From: Amyelois transitella
Lineage: Eukaryota; Arthropoda; Insecta; Lepidoptera; Pyralidae
Direction: 5' to 3'
DNA length: 64,000 bases
Assembly (NCBI RefSeq): GCF_032362555.1
Contig: NC_083523.1
Location: 1,711,501 to 1,775,500 of the forward strand
The notes beneath the pieces are model-generated. The model did not search any database, was not told where the DNA came from, and saw only the letters and a list, made by a program, of their open reading frames with translations. The position numbers and the translations under genes were made by a program. Shown piece after piece: positions 32,101 through 38,700 of this stretch; position 1 is the stretch's first letter; the number at the start of each line of letters is the position of its first letter.

Positions 32101-33126
32101 TTTTGTAAAGGATAAAGATATGATTATATGAATGTAAAAATATAAAACCTCAGTTATTCACAAACCAGCTTGTATGGGCGTTGAAGCATGTAACTAGTGC
32201 ACTGAATAATTATGTATTTTTTGTTTTTCTTATACAAATTGTGTCAGAGTATGTTTGCGCTATCATTATTGTAATCTGACTTTACTACCATTCCAAAAAT
32301 CATGTATGATTACACCTTCCTGGAGGGGTAGGTAGAGACTGCTTCTTACTGCTTCATTAATTATTTTTTGCAAGTTTGAATGTTTTTGGTGCTGTTATGA
32401 TACAGGTTTAAGAATTTTTCACTTGTTCCACTTTATCTACTCAAATCAGAATGTAACTTTCAGTTCTTCCACTTTTTCAGTGTTCAATGTTATTGTTTAT
32501 TTATACTGAAGTTTTTACATTACATAAATTTTAATCTATCTGGATTTTTCGTCTAATTTATAAACATTACATTCAACAGTTAAATATGGTTTCCTGATAT
32601 CAAGAAATTACTTGCTACTTTTCATAACAATACTTAAATATGTCACAAATTATTATGTATCTACAAAAAATTAGCATGAATCACTTATTAAGTTTTTAAA
32701 ATTTCCACACTCAATCTCTATGGGAATAATTATTAGACATTGCAAATATTAAAACACTGCTTACCTCCTGATGCAATATAGAATCCACTCGGTGAATATT
32801 TAGCAACATTCACTTGACAAGAGTGTTCCGTATAGACGTCTGCAATAGCCGGGTTCTCTATATCCCTGATTATTACAGAATTTCCATTCGTGTACAAAAA
32901 GGTACGGCCTTTAGGGTCCCCGCCTAATACCAATGGAGTGCCACGCTGGGTCCTTGGCAAAGCCGCAAAAGTATATTCTGTGGAAGCACAAACACTTAAT
33001 CACTTCCTTGTTCAATCATAAAATAACTAAAAAAGCAATTTATAGCAACGAATCCACTTAAAAAATCTTCACACCATGCTTCAGGAAAAACAATCACAAG
33101 TTAAACTTACTGTTGGAATACGACAT
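10727..33126 (-). CDS. flr: Actin-interacting protein 1 (WDR1/flare), complete
   Basis: AIP1/WDR1 is a cytoplasmic WD40 protein that works with cofilin to disassemble actin filaments. Thirteen minus-strand exons join in phase: 33126-33111 (ATG), 32977-32765, 20225-20078, 19608-19428, 19090-18971, 18024-17860, 17013-16806, 15129-15001, 13971-13865, 13507-13405, 12966-12794, 11667-11517 and 10836-10727 (TGA). The sum is 1824 nt, 607 aa; vertebrate WDR1 is about 606 aa. Hallmarks include [27 protein letters not shown] and [10 protein letters not shown] near the N terminus, [13 protein letters not shown] at the end of exon 4, [16 protein letters not shown]-type and SGDKT blades, [21 protein letters not shown], and a last blade [20 protein letters not shown]. 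The family folds as two seven-bladed propellers; repeats run the full length without a gap. Intron 1 is 12.5 kb and holds a LINE. A TATCGATA box lies at 33691-33698, upstream of the start. I see no frameshift or stop. Confidence 0.97.
10868..11022 (+). repeat. SINE family B, 3'-truncated
   Basis: It carries the tRNA-like head with GGTTCGAATCCC and the start of the body up to GGTGAGGGAAAACGTCATGG. The rest is missing. It lies in the last flr intron. Confidence 0.7.
11143..11182. repeat. (TA)n microsatellite
   Basis: About 20 uninterrupted TA units in the last flr intron. Confidence 0.9.
11190..11262 (-). mobile_element. Helitron-like family D, 5' terminal fragment
   Basis: It matches, in reverse, the first 70 bases of family D (reference copy 42425-42703), with GAGATTAGCGCGTTCAAACA. 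Family F joins it directly, so F may have inserted at or near its end. Confidence 0.6.
11263..11480 (+). mobile_element. Helitron-like family F
   Basis: It starts TCTTATATATAAAATTCTCG after an A and ends in CCGGGACAGCTAG before a T, the A|TC...CTAG|T arrangement expected of Helitrons. It has no coding capacity. Its end lies 36 bases from flr exon 12. Two more pieces, in opposite directions, lie at 18553-18930. Confidence 0.65.
11715..12578. repeat. Direct tandem duplication of about 470 bp
   Basis: Sequence 11715-12180 is repeated at 12183-12578. Both units carry TAGATTGACAATACCGCTGA, a long hairpin (11766-11823 and 12233-12288), GTTGTTTTGTTCTAGTGTTG, and a minus-strand SINE family C. The second unit loses the tRNA head of the SINE at TTTCTCATCATTACC. 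The units differ at only a few bases, so the duplication looks recent. It lies in the intron between flr exons 11 and 12. Confidence 0.85.
11948..12181 (-). repeat. tRNA-derived SINE, family C, near full length
   Basis: Minus-strand copy with an intact GCGCAGCGG A box and a GGTTCTAATCCC B box (one change). It forms part of the first unit of the tandem duplication. Confidence 0.8.
12985..13125 (-). repeat. SINE-like family A, 3' part
   Basis: Reverse copy of the tail half (CTTGCGGGGTAGACAGAGCC onward). It begins 19 bases from the edge of flr exon 11. Confidence 0.7.
13138..13398 (+). repeat. SINE-like family A abutting the flr exon 10 donor
   Basis: A full-length copy, opposite to flr. Its (ATGT)n tail ends at intron position about +7 of the exon 10 splice donor (exon edge 13405), so bases just past the donor come from the repeat tail. 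Confidence 0.8.
13535..13728 (-). repeat. SINE-like family A copy
   Basis: Minus-strand copy starting at AGTCACGTCTTTATCTCTTG and ending in a diverged GCCGAAAACCACAC. It is followed by a (TA)n run at 13741-13764. Confidence 0.75.
14009..14254 (-). mobile_element. Helitron-like family D copy
   Basis: It shows the hairpin GCCCGCGACTTCGTCCGCG at its 3' end (left side here) and CTTTATAATATTAGTATAGA at its 5' end. It is non-coding. Confidence 0.75.
14308..14512 (+). repeat. SINE-like family A, internally deleted
   Basis: It begins with GTTCCCGGCACCAATA, lacks part of the middle (CTTTCCCATGG region and the AAGCC box) and ends at GACGTGATTATATGTATG. Confidence 0.7.
15385..15865. repeat. 36-bp minisatellite, about 13 units
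   Basis: The unit reads ATGTCATGGAGGTCAGACAG then GAGCGGAGTTGCTTTA, with two variant subtypes (CATGG/GAGCGG and CACGG or CACGA/GTAGCAG) grouped in blocks. Because 36 is a multiple of 3, open frames run through the array on both strands ([12 protein letters not shown] and similar). These are periodicity artefacts inside an flr intron, not genes. Confidence 0.95.
15945..16398 (+). repeat. SINE family B, rearranged with repeated 3' ends
   Basis: The body begins at AATACTAACCGAGGTGAGGG. The segment CCAATCCAGGATCCATG...GGCATACC...AGAGGTGAAAA occurs three times in tandem, and the first repeat contains a 17-bp fold-back at 16113-16150. The middle shows the normal ACCCCGGGCTCCTCTCC continuation. Confidence 0.75.
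16404..16782 (-). mobile_element. MITE with CAGGGTGAC termini, copy 2
   Basis: Inverted relative to 4618-5091 and about 95 bases shorter through an internal deletion. Outer segments match closely, such as AATACGTCATATCACCCCGG against its complement in copy 1. One terminal base is lost at the right end (GTCACCCG). It stops 23 bases from flr exon 7. Confidence 0.75.
17126..17345 (+). repeat. SINE-like family A, 3'-truncated
   Basis: Starts AAGTGGTTCCCGGCACCAAT and runs to CTCTGCCTACCCCGCAA, where Helitron-like family D begins at about 17353. Family D may have inserted into it. Confidence 0.75.
17353..17630 (-). mobile_element. Helitron-like family D copy
   Basis: Begins ACTAGCTGTGCCCGCGACTT with the terminal hairpin and ends CTTTATAATATTATATAG, carrying an expanded (CAAA)n run. 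It is non-coding. Confidence 0.75.
17638..17854 (+). repeat. SINE-like family A abutting the flr exon 6 donor
   Basis: Lacks the first 45 bases. Its (ATGT)n tail ends at intron position about +7 of the flr exon 6 donor (exon edge 17860), the same distance as the copy at exon 10. Confidence 0.8.
18051..18223 (-). mobile_element. Helitron-like family D, internally deleted
   Basis: Both ends are present (CTAGCTGTGCCCGCGACTTC hairpin end; CTTTATAATATTAGTATAGA end), but about 80 bases of the middle are gone. It lies 27 bases from the start of flr exon 6. Confidence 0.7.
18232..18510 (-). mobile_element. LINE 3' tail fragment
   Basis: Minus-strand frame encodes [20 protein letters not shown] then [15 protein letters not shown] and the [13 protein letters not shown] end, terminating in PSGKEA plus stop. 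It is open for 91 codons and truncated at its 5' end. Confidence 0.8.
18553..18930. mobile_element. Helitron-like family F, inverted pair of fragments
   Basis: The plus piece (18553-18670) starts at TATATAAAATTCTCTTGTCA. The minus piece (18694-18930) starts at the GTCCCGGCAAACGTTGTTTT end. They face each other across a short (TA)n run just before flr exon 5. Confidence 0.6.
19206..19396. repeat. 13-bp minisatellite (CATTCGTTCATTT)n
   Basis: About 14 imperfect units of CATTCGTTCATTT lie between flr exons 4 and 5, ending 32 bases from exon 4. The phenylalanine- and serine-rich open frames over it are artefacts. Confidence 0.9.
19705..19893 (+). repeat. SINE-like family A, 5'-truncated
   Basis: Runs from ACTAAGGATAGGCTTACAAA to TATGTATCTATGTATG, in flr intron 3. 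Confidence 0.75.
20243..20405 (-). repeat. SINE-like family A, internally deleted
   Basis: Both ends are present (GGTGCCGGGAACCACACAGC in reverse and the TATATCCCTTGCGGGGTAGA segment), but the two are joined in scrambled order: the 5' end lies left of the tail end. This suggests two insertions or a rearrangement. Confidence 0.55.
20440..20484 (+). repeat. SINE family B, left piece split by the LINE
   Basis: Reads ATGTACATTAGTTTGAATAC to TTACGGCGAGGGA. The next family B base resumes at 25866 on the other side of the LINE. Confidence 0.85.
21172..22095 (+). pseudogene. LINE ORF1, with one premature stop
   Basis: The frame opens at ATG 21172 ([11 protein letters not shown], basic and disordered), meets TAA at 21316-21318 (codon 49), then runs open to TGA at 22093-22095. 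Without that stop it would be about 307 residues. After the tail comes a long coiled coil (heptads over about 110 residues from [19 protein letters not shown]) and a C-terminal domain beginning [17 protein letters not shown], with DTYRIGK and later [12 protein letters not shown]. This matches the layout of RNA-binding ORF1 proteins whose C-terminal domain is often annotated as baculovirus FP-like. The nonsense codon suggests this copy no longer makes a full ORF1 product, unless it restarts downstream. Confidence 0.85.
22458..25397 (+). CDS. LINE ORF2: AP endonuclease and reverse transcriptase, intact
   Basis: 979 aa with no stop or frameshift. The N-terminal APE-type endonuclease (about residues 38-245) has HLNI with N44, LTECW with E73, AVYRSPS, GDLNIDI with D174 and N176, and TDH at 236-237: the catalytic set is present. 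The reverse transcriptase (about 500-780) shows [42 protein letters not shown] (about 602), [21 protein letters not shown] in two adjoining pieces, the catalytic YADD (about 693-696), LNLSKTN and YLGIILDQ. The C-terminal region has no RNase H motif I can recognise. It lies in flr intron 1, opposite to flr. Its start ATG overlaps the stop of the preceding open frame (ATGA). Confidence 0.95.
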   Translation: MTDISSYFNELEALNVSQSYLCAPDQCFKYINCNKKSLTVIHLNICSINCNFDQFQTLLSTLNIQCDIIILTECWLSVTPYLPKLNNFTSYQTIDDGNQNAGVVIYIRNTLDCNVFEPKIIKEADCLVCTLGTEFAFIAVYRSPSYKNTDIFLNSINDLLLTLKSYKTVGLMGDLNIDIHTCDSDNRSDNYLNLMAAHGLLPTYTYPTRLQKCIDHILLKTDKNSTAIVLESSITDHYPTLLSLQLTREKSVKSITRTKINYEQIKIDLASFDFSQIKQHQNVNSATDLLVSSVSDIINKNTVRYTPPRSKRNLKPWITPGLLRCIRNRDRMHKQLKKQHNNVTLAITYSRYRNYINKLLKKLKKEYNRQALMRTKNDPKLKWKAIKEITNISPSRVSSKALLKSTHDPTKSVNEVNNYFVNVGRNLANTIGQTNKTSFVPPTAPVSSPRNSFALFNVTNDEINDHIMNLRRDCATGWDNISSRILQSSREIFVPLLRHIFQLSLTSGVFPDAFKKAIIHPIYKGGDGDDVTNYRPISVLTAMSKLLEKIINSRLLRYLNANNIISNNQYGFRAGRSTEDAVSALVDDIVDCFEKQRKGLGLFLDLSKAFDAVSIPKLLLKLEAVGIRGVALDLFRSYLSNRTQKVKIEEYTSEEEYITTGVPQGSVLGPTLFIIYINDLCKLTIPFCNIYTYADDTALLVSGRSWEEAQIHAESALAVVMSWLSDNLLSLNLSKTNCLPFGLNSTTLPSHHNFVIKAHICQNLTPNCTCSVIPQVTNVKYLGIILDQKLKWLLQIKSLISRVRKMIFVFKNLRNVADSDTLKNTYFALCQSILMYGVRVWGSAAKTNLLPLERAQRAVLKVMTRKPYRYPTSQLYTDVKVLAVRQLFVLQTVLKKHSLLKFDPNLNANRRRHLQYKVCIIPQHRTSTAARNFSVLGAKLYNKLNKESNIYSCSKFVCKKRVQKFLHSLNYDETENLLL
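25580..25751 (+). other. LINE 3' UTR hairpins
   Basis: Two stems lie in the 3' UTR. The first is a perfect 12-bp stem AGGTTTCCCAAA (25580-25591) with its complement at 25610-25621. The second is a larger arm CCCTGCC (25671-25677) with GGCAGGG (25745-25751), and an inner TCTCTGA/TCAGAGA stem. LINE reverse transcriptases often recognise such 3' structures, so these may be the template-recognition element. Confidence 0.7.
25840..25865 (+). repeat. (TTTA)n LINE tail
   Basis: About seven TTTA units directly after AATAAAGAA, ending at the SINE junction. Confidence 0.9.
25866..26070 (+). repeat. SINE family B, right piece
   Basis: Continues AGGGAAAACATCCTGAACAT through CCCAATCCAGGATCCATGG to AACCGGGACTAAAGCCAG. 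Confidence 0.85.
26160..26450 (+). repeat. SINE family B, degraded and interrupted
   Basis: Left piece (TGCTAACCAAAGATCTTACA...ACCTGCACATTCAGGTAATT) and right piece (AAGTTTCCCTGCACGGTCAC...TTGTGTAAAATCCGACTT) flank an unrelated 150-bp CpG-rich insert at about 26255-26395 with ACGTACGGTACGCGCGACGC. The insert is not recognised. Confidence 0.55.
26531..26766. mobile_element. MITE with TATAACTAAAATGCCG terminal repeats, copy 1
   Basis: Long inverted ends: TATAACTAAAATGCCGTTAT plus CTG at 26541 and its exact complement ending at 26757. A weaker outer extension GCTGCC/GGGCAGC brings the repeat to about 33 bp. There is no coding capacity. A second copy lies at 44408-44652. Confidence 0.85.
26846..27552 (-). 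mobile_element. Helitron-like family D, split by about 430 bp of other sequence
   Basis: The hairpin end (CTAGCTGTGCCCGCGACTTC to GGGCATCAT) lies at 26846-26897 and the other end (CCTATAGCCTTCCTCGATAA to CTTTATAATATTAGTATAGA) at about 27390-27552, with an expanded (CAAA)n run. The interior (AACATCCTCCTCGGTCAGGC onward) is unlike other copies. It may be a larger relative from which the short copies derive. Confidence 0.6.
27553..28030. other. flr intron 1, no feature seen
   Basis: AT-rich, with TTTATTTATTTA runs. No exon or clear repeat. Confidence 0.4.
28059..28104 (+). repeat. 5S rRNA-like fragment (possible 5S-derived SINE remnant)
   Basis: GTTAAGCAAC is followed, after a GGGTGCAGT segment, by ACTTGGATGGGTGACCG. 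These are the conserved A-box and C-box regions of the 5S rRNA internal promoter, in the correct order and near the correct spacing. The 5' and 3' ends of 5S rRNA are not seen, so it is not a gene. A 5S-headed SINE (SINE3 class) or a 5S retropseudogene fits best. Confidence 0.7.
28175..28345 (+). repeat. Dispersed repeat, Helitron-like but unassigned
   Basis: Contains AACTCAAAAACTACTGGACT, CACGAAATTTG and CCCACCGGAGCGAAG, the kind of wording shared with families E and F. The ends are not clear. Confidence 0.4.
28370..28440 (+). repeat. SINE family C fragment
   Basis: B-box part GGGTTCGAATCCAGGGCAGG and GTGATGAAAAAATAACTTT only. Confidence 0.6.
28710..28970 (+). repeat. SINE-like family A, full length
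   Basis: Starts GTGCCGTGTGGTTTCCGGCA and ends GGACGTGATTATATGTATTT, in flr intron 1. Confidence 0.8.
29178..29610 (+). mobile_element. Helitron-like family H
   Basis: Begins ACTAGCGATCCGCCCCGGTT and ends near TTTGTTTTATACTATGCAGT, with AACCTTCCTCTTGAATCACT and CCGCATCAAAATCCGGTGCG inside. A second copy at 41203-41585 is split by another element. Confidence 0.55.
29955..30340 (+). repeat. SINE family B, full length with tRNA head
   Basis: Head GAGTCGGTAAGGTGCCCGGT and B box GGTTCAAATCC, then the body ending GGGACTTAAGCCAGGAGGAA. It has an internal rearrangement in which TACATTAGTTTGAATAGTAA falls late. Confidence 0.8.
30341..31176. other. flr intron 1, mostly unannotated
   Basis: A family A tail fragment lies at about 30480-30550 (GGCTCTGTCTACCCGGCAAG). 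The rest is AT-rich with no exon seen. Confidence 0.4.
31177..31485 (+). mobile_element. Helitron-like family D copy
   Basis: Starts TCTATACTAATATTATAAAG after an A; ends GACGAAATTGCGAGCACAGC TAG before T, with the hairpin decayed. Confidence 0.7.
31490..32758. other. flr intron 1, remainder
   Basis: A worn family A copy can be traced at about 31960-32130 (AGCCATAAAGCCGAATATTG, GACATTTTAAAACTGTTGG). Nothing else is recognised. Confidence 0.4.
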
Positions 33127-35708
33127 TTTGATCTTACACTTTATGAAATTTACACTTTAGAAACTAACTAAAAACTATAGTATGTTGAGTACTTTTCGAT
33201 TTATTTAGAAAAACACATACAGCCGCTACGACTTCCAATTCATAGCCTCCCAAAAAGTGACGTATTTGACTTTTATTCGTAATGTTGGCAGCGAAGCATT
33301 ATAGAAAGAAAGAATTTCCATATATGGACTGCTTTCTAGAACTCGAGTTTTAGGTTCATCCAGATAATCGATTAAATATTGTTTTTTAATGAACTTAACT
33401 CTGAAAGCAACCAAAGAATCTGTAAACAAGGTACATACAAAAAATTCGATAAAACGTACTTTAGTGAATTTTCTCTGTGAGGTTTCCTGGCTTCATAGTT
33501 TACAACCACAAAAAACATACGCTTACCATATACCAAATTACTACCACCTACTAAAAATCTTTTTCTAAAATTTTACCTAACTCCGTCTAAATAAATATAC
33601 CTACTACATAACCATTAGATTTTCCCGAAACGAAATGAAATCTGCGAATCGATTTTGGTCTCTGAAATCGATGTAGGTACGGTCTCTGTATATCGATATA
33701 AACTGATGTTATTTTAGAGCAACACTTAGTAAAAAAAAATAGTAATAATGTCATTTCAACAAACGTCAACATTTATTTTTATGTCAGTGTCAAAATCATA
33801 TGTCTCATTCGGTCTTATTTCATTTCTTTCATTCGGTCACTGTTTTGTATTGTTCATTCGGTTCATACATTTTGACTCATTTCAACACAGTGTTTCCAAC
33901 TTAGCGCTATTAGCGATAAATCTAGCGTTTGCATCAGATCCTATTTACAATGTCCTCAGAATAAAATCATCTTTCTTGACAAGCAAAAAGAGGGGTCATG
34001 AGTTTTGACCTGTATGTATGTGGGAATGTTCATCTGTTGCCTCATAACTTCTAAACTTGTTGTCATAACTAGATAAATAAGGTGTCATTAGAAACCATTA
34101 GAAAGAAGTCGCTAGAAGCCTGAAGGCCAGCGCCGGGGTGTTGTAAAATGCCTCGACACAAGCTGAGTGGACGTCGAATTAGGTTTACAATTTAGGCACC
34201 TGTTTGTTTTTGACTAAGTACTTTAATGTAAGATATATTTGTGTGATGCTTATAAACTTTTTATCATTTTCATTCATTAATTCAAGCTTATTGATTACTA
34301 ATTATAGAGTACATGATTACAGTGCCCTCAATGGGACTAAATGGGTAAACTTAAACAAAAAAAAAATACGGTTTCGTATGGGGTATTAAATGTAAAGCTA
34401 TAGCTTTCTTAGCATTTCTTAGCACACATGTCATTTCAAATATGACACATTATTAACTGTTGCTTACGGCTTTGCTTTCAATCATCTGATAATTGCAAGA
34501 ATTTAAAAATCACTTGTAAATTAGGTAGTTATGTATTATAATTTAGATAGTTTTAAACAACTGCTTCTATATGCTATGCAACTGCTATCTATATTATGTT
34601 TGTTCTGTATAATAAGAAAGTTAAATAAAATTTAAATTAAAAATAATATTATCCTCCATGCGTTTGCCACCATTCATGTTCCAGCTGTTCTAAAACCACA
34701 CGGTCTGGCTCGGGATGATGGCAAGAGACCGGATGGTATGACTTTGGTGCCCTGGAGATTGGGGTGGCCTTTGGTGTGGGAAGCTACTTGCGTCGACACA
34801 CATTTGCGCCGTTTATCTTCAGGTTACCAAATCTAAGGCTGCTGCAAATAAGGCAGAAAATCATAATAGGTATTAATAATACCTATATATTTGTACCTTT
34901 TGGAGTATAGAAACTCTGGGACCTTGGGGCCCATCTTCCCACCAGCTTCTCCGACAATTGTCGAAAAAGATGATTGAGGTATCTCGTGACCGAAGGGCAG
35001 GAAATTATCTGGCTCAGAGAATCAACATTGCCATTAAAAATCGTAATGCTTTCTTTCTGCTTCTGGGCATACTCCCGCAAGTTGGTGCTATGCAGGGACA
35101 ATTTGTAAATTTGTAAGCAATTTGTAAATTTTATATTAGTTTGTTATAATATTTTTTTTTCATTCTTTTTTATAAGTTGTTTTAGTTTTGATTATTTTTT
35201 AATAAAAAGGAAATTAATGATCAATTGAAATGAATAATTTGTTTTATTTATTTTTATGTGCAATAAAGAGTTTACAAACAAACAAACAATAATAATTGAC
35301 AGTGAAATATGAAGATTATAAAGCTTGTTTTTAGCAATTTGGCGCTTACAAGTTGGCAATAGCGTTCATTCAATTTCAACTCGACTTCATCATTCATTCA
35401 TAAAAATGGCTTGAACGAACTGAACAGTCTCGATTGAAGTTTTGTACCGAGCGTCATTGTGGTCTCATAATTTTACGAGTTAATATCTATTTCATTTATA
35501 GTGTGATATGCTAACTTCATTAAAGTTATGATCCCTGACAGAATAAAATTTAACCCTGACATCATTAAAATCGTTTCTTATGACGGTTTTATTTGACGTT
35601 AATTTCCACGTGGTGAGGTGTTCTTCAGAACAGAAGTCGTCAGAACGTCATAATCAGTCGACGTGTAAATACCTCTCCGTGTAGTACTCGACCGCGTTTT
35701 ACTTCGAA
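33127..35708. other. Divergent flr/CycJ intergenic region
   Basis: Shared upstream region of the two divergent genes. TATCGATA at 33691-33698 resembles the DRE promoter element. A CACGTG E box lies near 35609, upstream of the CycJ ATG. A retroelement remnant is at 34683-35105. The open frames at 33748 and 34204 have no family features. Confidence 0.5.
34683..35105 (+). mobile_element. Decayed retroelement coding fragment
   Basis: Read in three broken frames it gives [18 protein letters not shown], then ETLGPWGP-like (NSGTLGPI) and GNYLAQRINIAI-like peptides. This is a peptide series I know from abundant retroelement-associated proteins in insects and cnidarians, though I cannot name the clade. 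Several stops and frameshifts show it is dead. A second fragment, reversed, lies at 52021-52105. Confidence 0.6.
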
Positions 35709-38700
35709 ATGGAGTCCTTGAACATGTCGGCGCTCAACCTGTCGAGTGTGAGGAGCCATACATCAAAAGAAAAAGCCACGAAGGATATTCCATCAGAGGC
35801 CAGGGTGGAACTCGGTGTAAGTATCTACCAGCTCTATCTGTGTATCAGTGTCAATAGCTATATTATGAATAAAATAGGGCCCATTTTTCTGCAGTTACAT
35901 TTTTACAAATTTCTCTATAAATTCAGTAGGTAATGCTTTCTATATACCTTTGCTGAGTTAAAGTTCAGTTTAGGAGCCCTCTTTGTTCAGTTTCTAATTA
36001 ATAATGCAATATAATTATTACTAATTGCTTAATTATATTACCAAATTGATTCTTTTGATTTTTACAAGTATTAAGCAATATTTGTGAAGAATAGTAACTA
36101 AACATTTAACTTAAAAATGCTTAGTAATGTAGGTCTGAAAATAATTTAGGAAATTGTATTTTCTATAAAAATAGCAAAATTAATCCACTAATCGAAAAAT
36201 AGAGTTGAAATACATACACAATCCTGTTAAAATGGTTAATATTTATTTTGCATAATAATATGCAATATTGGGTAAGCCTGTATGCAATAGTTAGTAAGTT
36301 TTGATATAAGTAAGCAAATACATTTGCAACATATATAATATATTATATATATATAATATAGTGAAAACATTCATTTTTTGTTTGTATATTTGTAACATGA
36401 GCTAGTGATCTTTAAACAGTTGTGGCATCACACTAAAGATTACACTTCTGAATCCCTGGTCTAATTCTGATAAAATATTAAATATATATAGGATTTTTCA
36501 ATAGAATTTTAAAATTTGTATTGCATCTAAAACGGTCATGTACTTTTTGAGATATTCTCAATTTTGTTAAAAAAATTTAAGTGCAGACACGGTCTAACTA
36601 AATGACTGGTAATGATTAGTAAAGATGTGATATCTTTTCAGCCGATGTACGAACCTGATGATTACCATTGCGAATACACAGAAGACATATGGAAGAGTTT
36701 GCTGGAACAGGACGCTGAAAAGCCACGGATACATCTCCAGTCGCCGCAGGTAATTTTAATAACTGACTTTTGTTCGCAGCTCGGCTGAAAGCTATTTGCC
36801 ATTCCTGTTTACTGAAATATGTATATTTCATTAAAATGATTGTAGCTGTTCAGTCCTGAAAACTTGACAGATAAGTTTAACTAAAGATTTATTTTGTCGA
36901 AAGACATACACATTATCGTGCCTGTCTCCCATTGGGGTAGGCAGAGACTATGGATTTTCACTTCTTATGATCCTTACAGACCTCTCCTGCTTCCTCCATA
37001 CTCATTACTCTTTTAAAATAAATAAATAAAAAAAAGAATATGACCAATCCATCTCTTTCCCATGGATGTCTTAAAAGGCGACTTAGGGATATGCTTATAA
37101 ACTTGGCATTCTTCTTTTAGGCGATGGACTAGCAACCTGTCACTATTTGAATCTCAATTCTATCATTAAGCCAAACAGCTGAACGTGGCCTGTCAGTCTA
37201 TTCAAGACTGTTGGCTCTGTCTACGTATGTATGTAAATAAAAAAAAATCTCTTTTTGAAATTTTTTTACTAGTCGATTTATTTGTCAAGTAATGCCATAA
37301 AAGATATTTATTTGATTTTTAATTTAATACATACATACATATGGTCACGTCCACATCCCTTGCGTCGTAGACAGAGCCAACAGTTTTGAAAAGGCTGAAT
37401 GGCCACATTCAGCTATCTGGCTCAATGATAGAATTGAGATTCAAATAGTGACAGGTTGCTAGCCCATCGCCTAAAAAAGAATCCCAAGTTTGTAAGCCTA
37501 TCCCTTAGTCGCCTTTTACGATATCCATGGGAAAGAGATGGAGTGGTCTTATTCTTTTTTGTATGGTGCCGGGAACCACACGGCACACTACAATGTAATG
37601 TAATTAATATTTTGAACACCCAATGATAGTAAATGTATATGTTTACTTGCTTTTACTCCTAACAATGTCCTTGTGGTTTCTTTTTTCGCAATAAAATAAA
37701 AAATCTATGCCTGTACCATATTTCACCTAAATCGGTTCAGTGGTTAAGTCGAGAAAGCGTAACAGACACATAGAGTTACTCTCGCATTTATAATATTAGT
37801 AGTGTTTTTTTTTTCGGAAAGAAATGCTATAATTATTTATAAGTATTACATACAGTATAGGTACAGCTCAACATGGCTTTTCAAGGCTTTGTCTACCCCG
37901 CAATATAGACGTGACTATAAATATGTATGTATGTAATATTTCCTTTTAGTTTTTACAATACGGTCGCAAAGCTGTACTCTTCAAAAAAAAAGAAAGTATC
38001 AAGGCTTAACTATTGTTATTCTATACAATAATTTTTAACTTCTAATGTTAGTAAAAAAAATTGGTATCTTTTTCTTACCTACTAAGGGCACGAAACACGT
38101 CCTTACTTGTCCCATTGTAAGTACTTACCACTATTACACAAACAATAATTTTAACGACTTATGATAAGAAAATAACTGACACCTTTTTTTTTGCTAATAA
38201 ACTAGGGTTTCGTTTCCCGGTAAAGGTAGCGGAAACAGCCTTTGGAAAAATTAATACCCTTTTCTAAAAATCGTCATTAAATACCTGTCATTTCGGTTTA
38301 GTACCTTACATTTTTAAAAATATTATTTAAGTTACGTACATTAGTTTAAATACTAACCGATGCTCTTACGGTGAGGGAAAACATCGTGAGGAAACCTGCA
38401 CATTCAGGCAATTGGATGTGTAACCATGATCGATCCAATACGGGTTAGGTTCCCGTGCAAAGGTTGCGGAGATCAGACGGGAGCCGCTTCGTGTAAAAAC
38501 CTGATTCACCCAATCCACGGTCAAAGGCATACCCCGGGCTCCTCTCCAGAGTGGTGAGGATGCAACCGGGACTAAAGCCAGGAGGAAGAAGATATTTTTT
38601 AACATTTTTCTGTATTTTTCTTTTTCTAGTGTAATCTGTTAGTAGTATTTTTATTTAATTAATTCCATACATACATACATACATGTAATCACGTTTATAT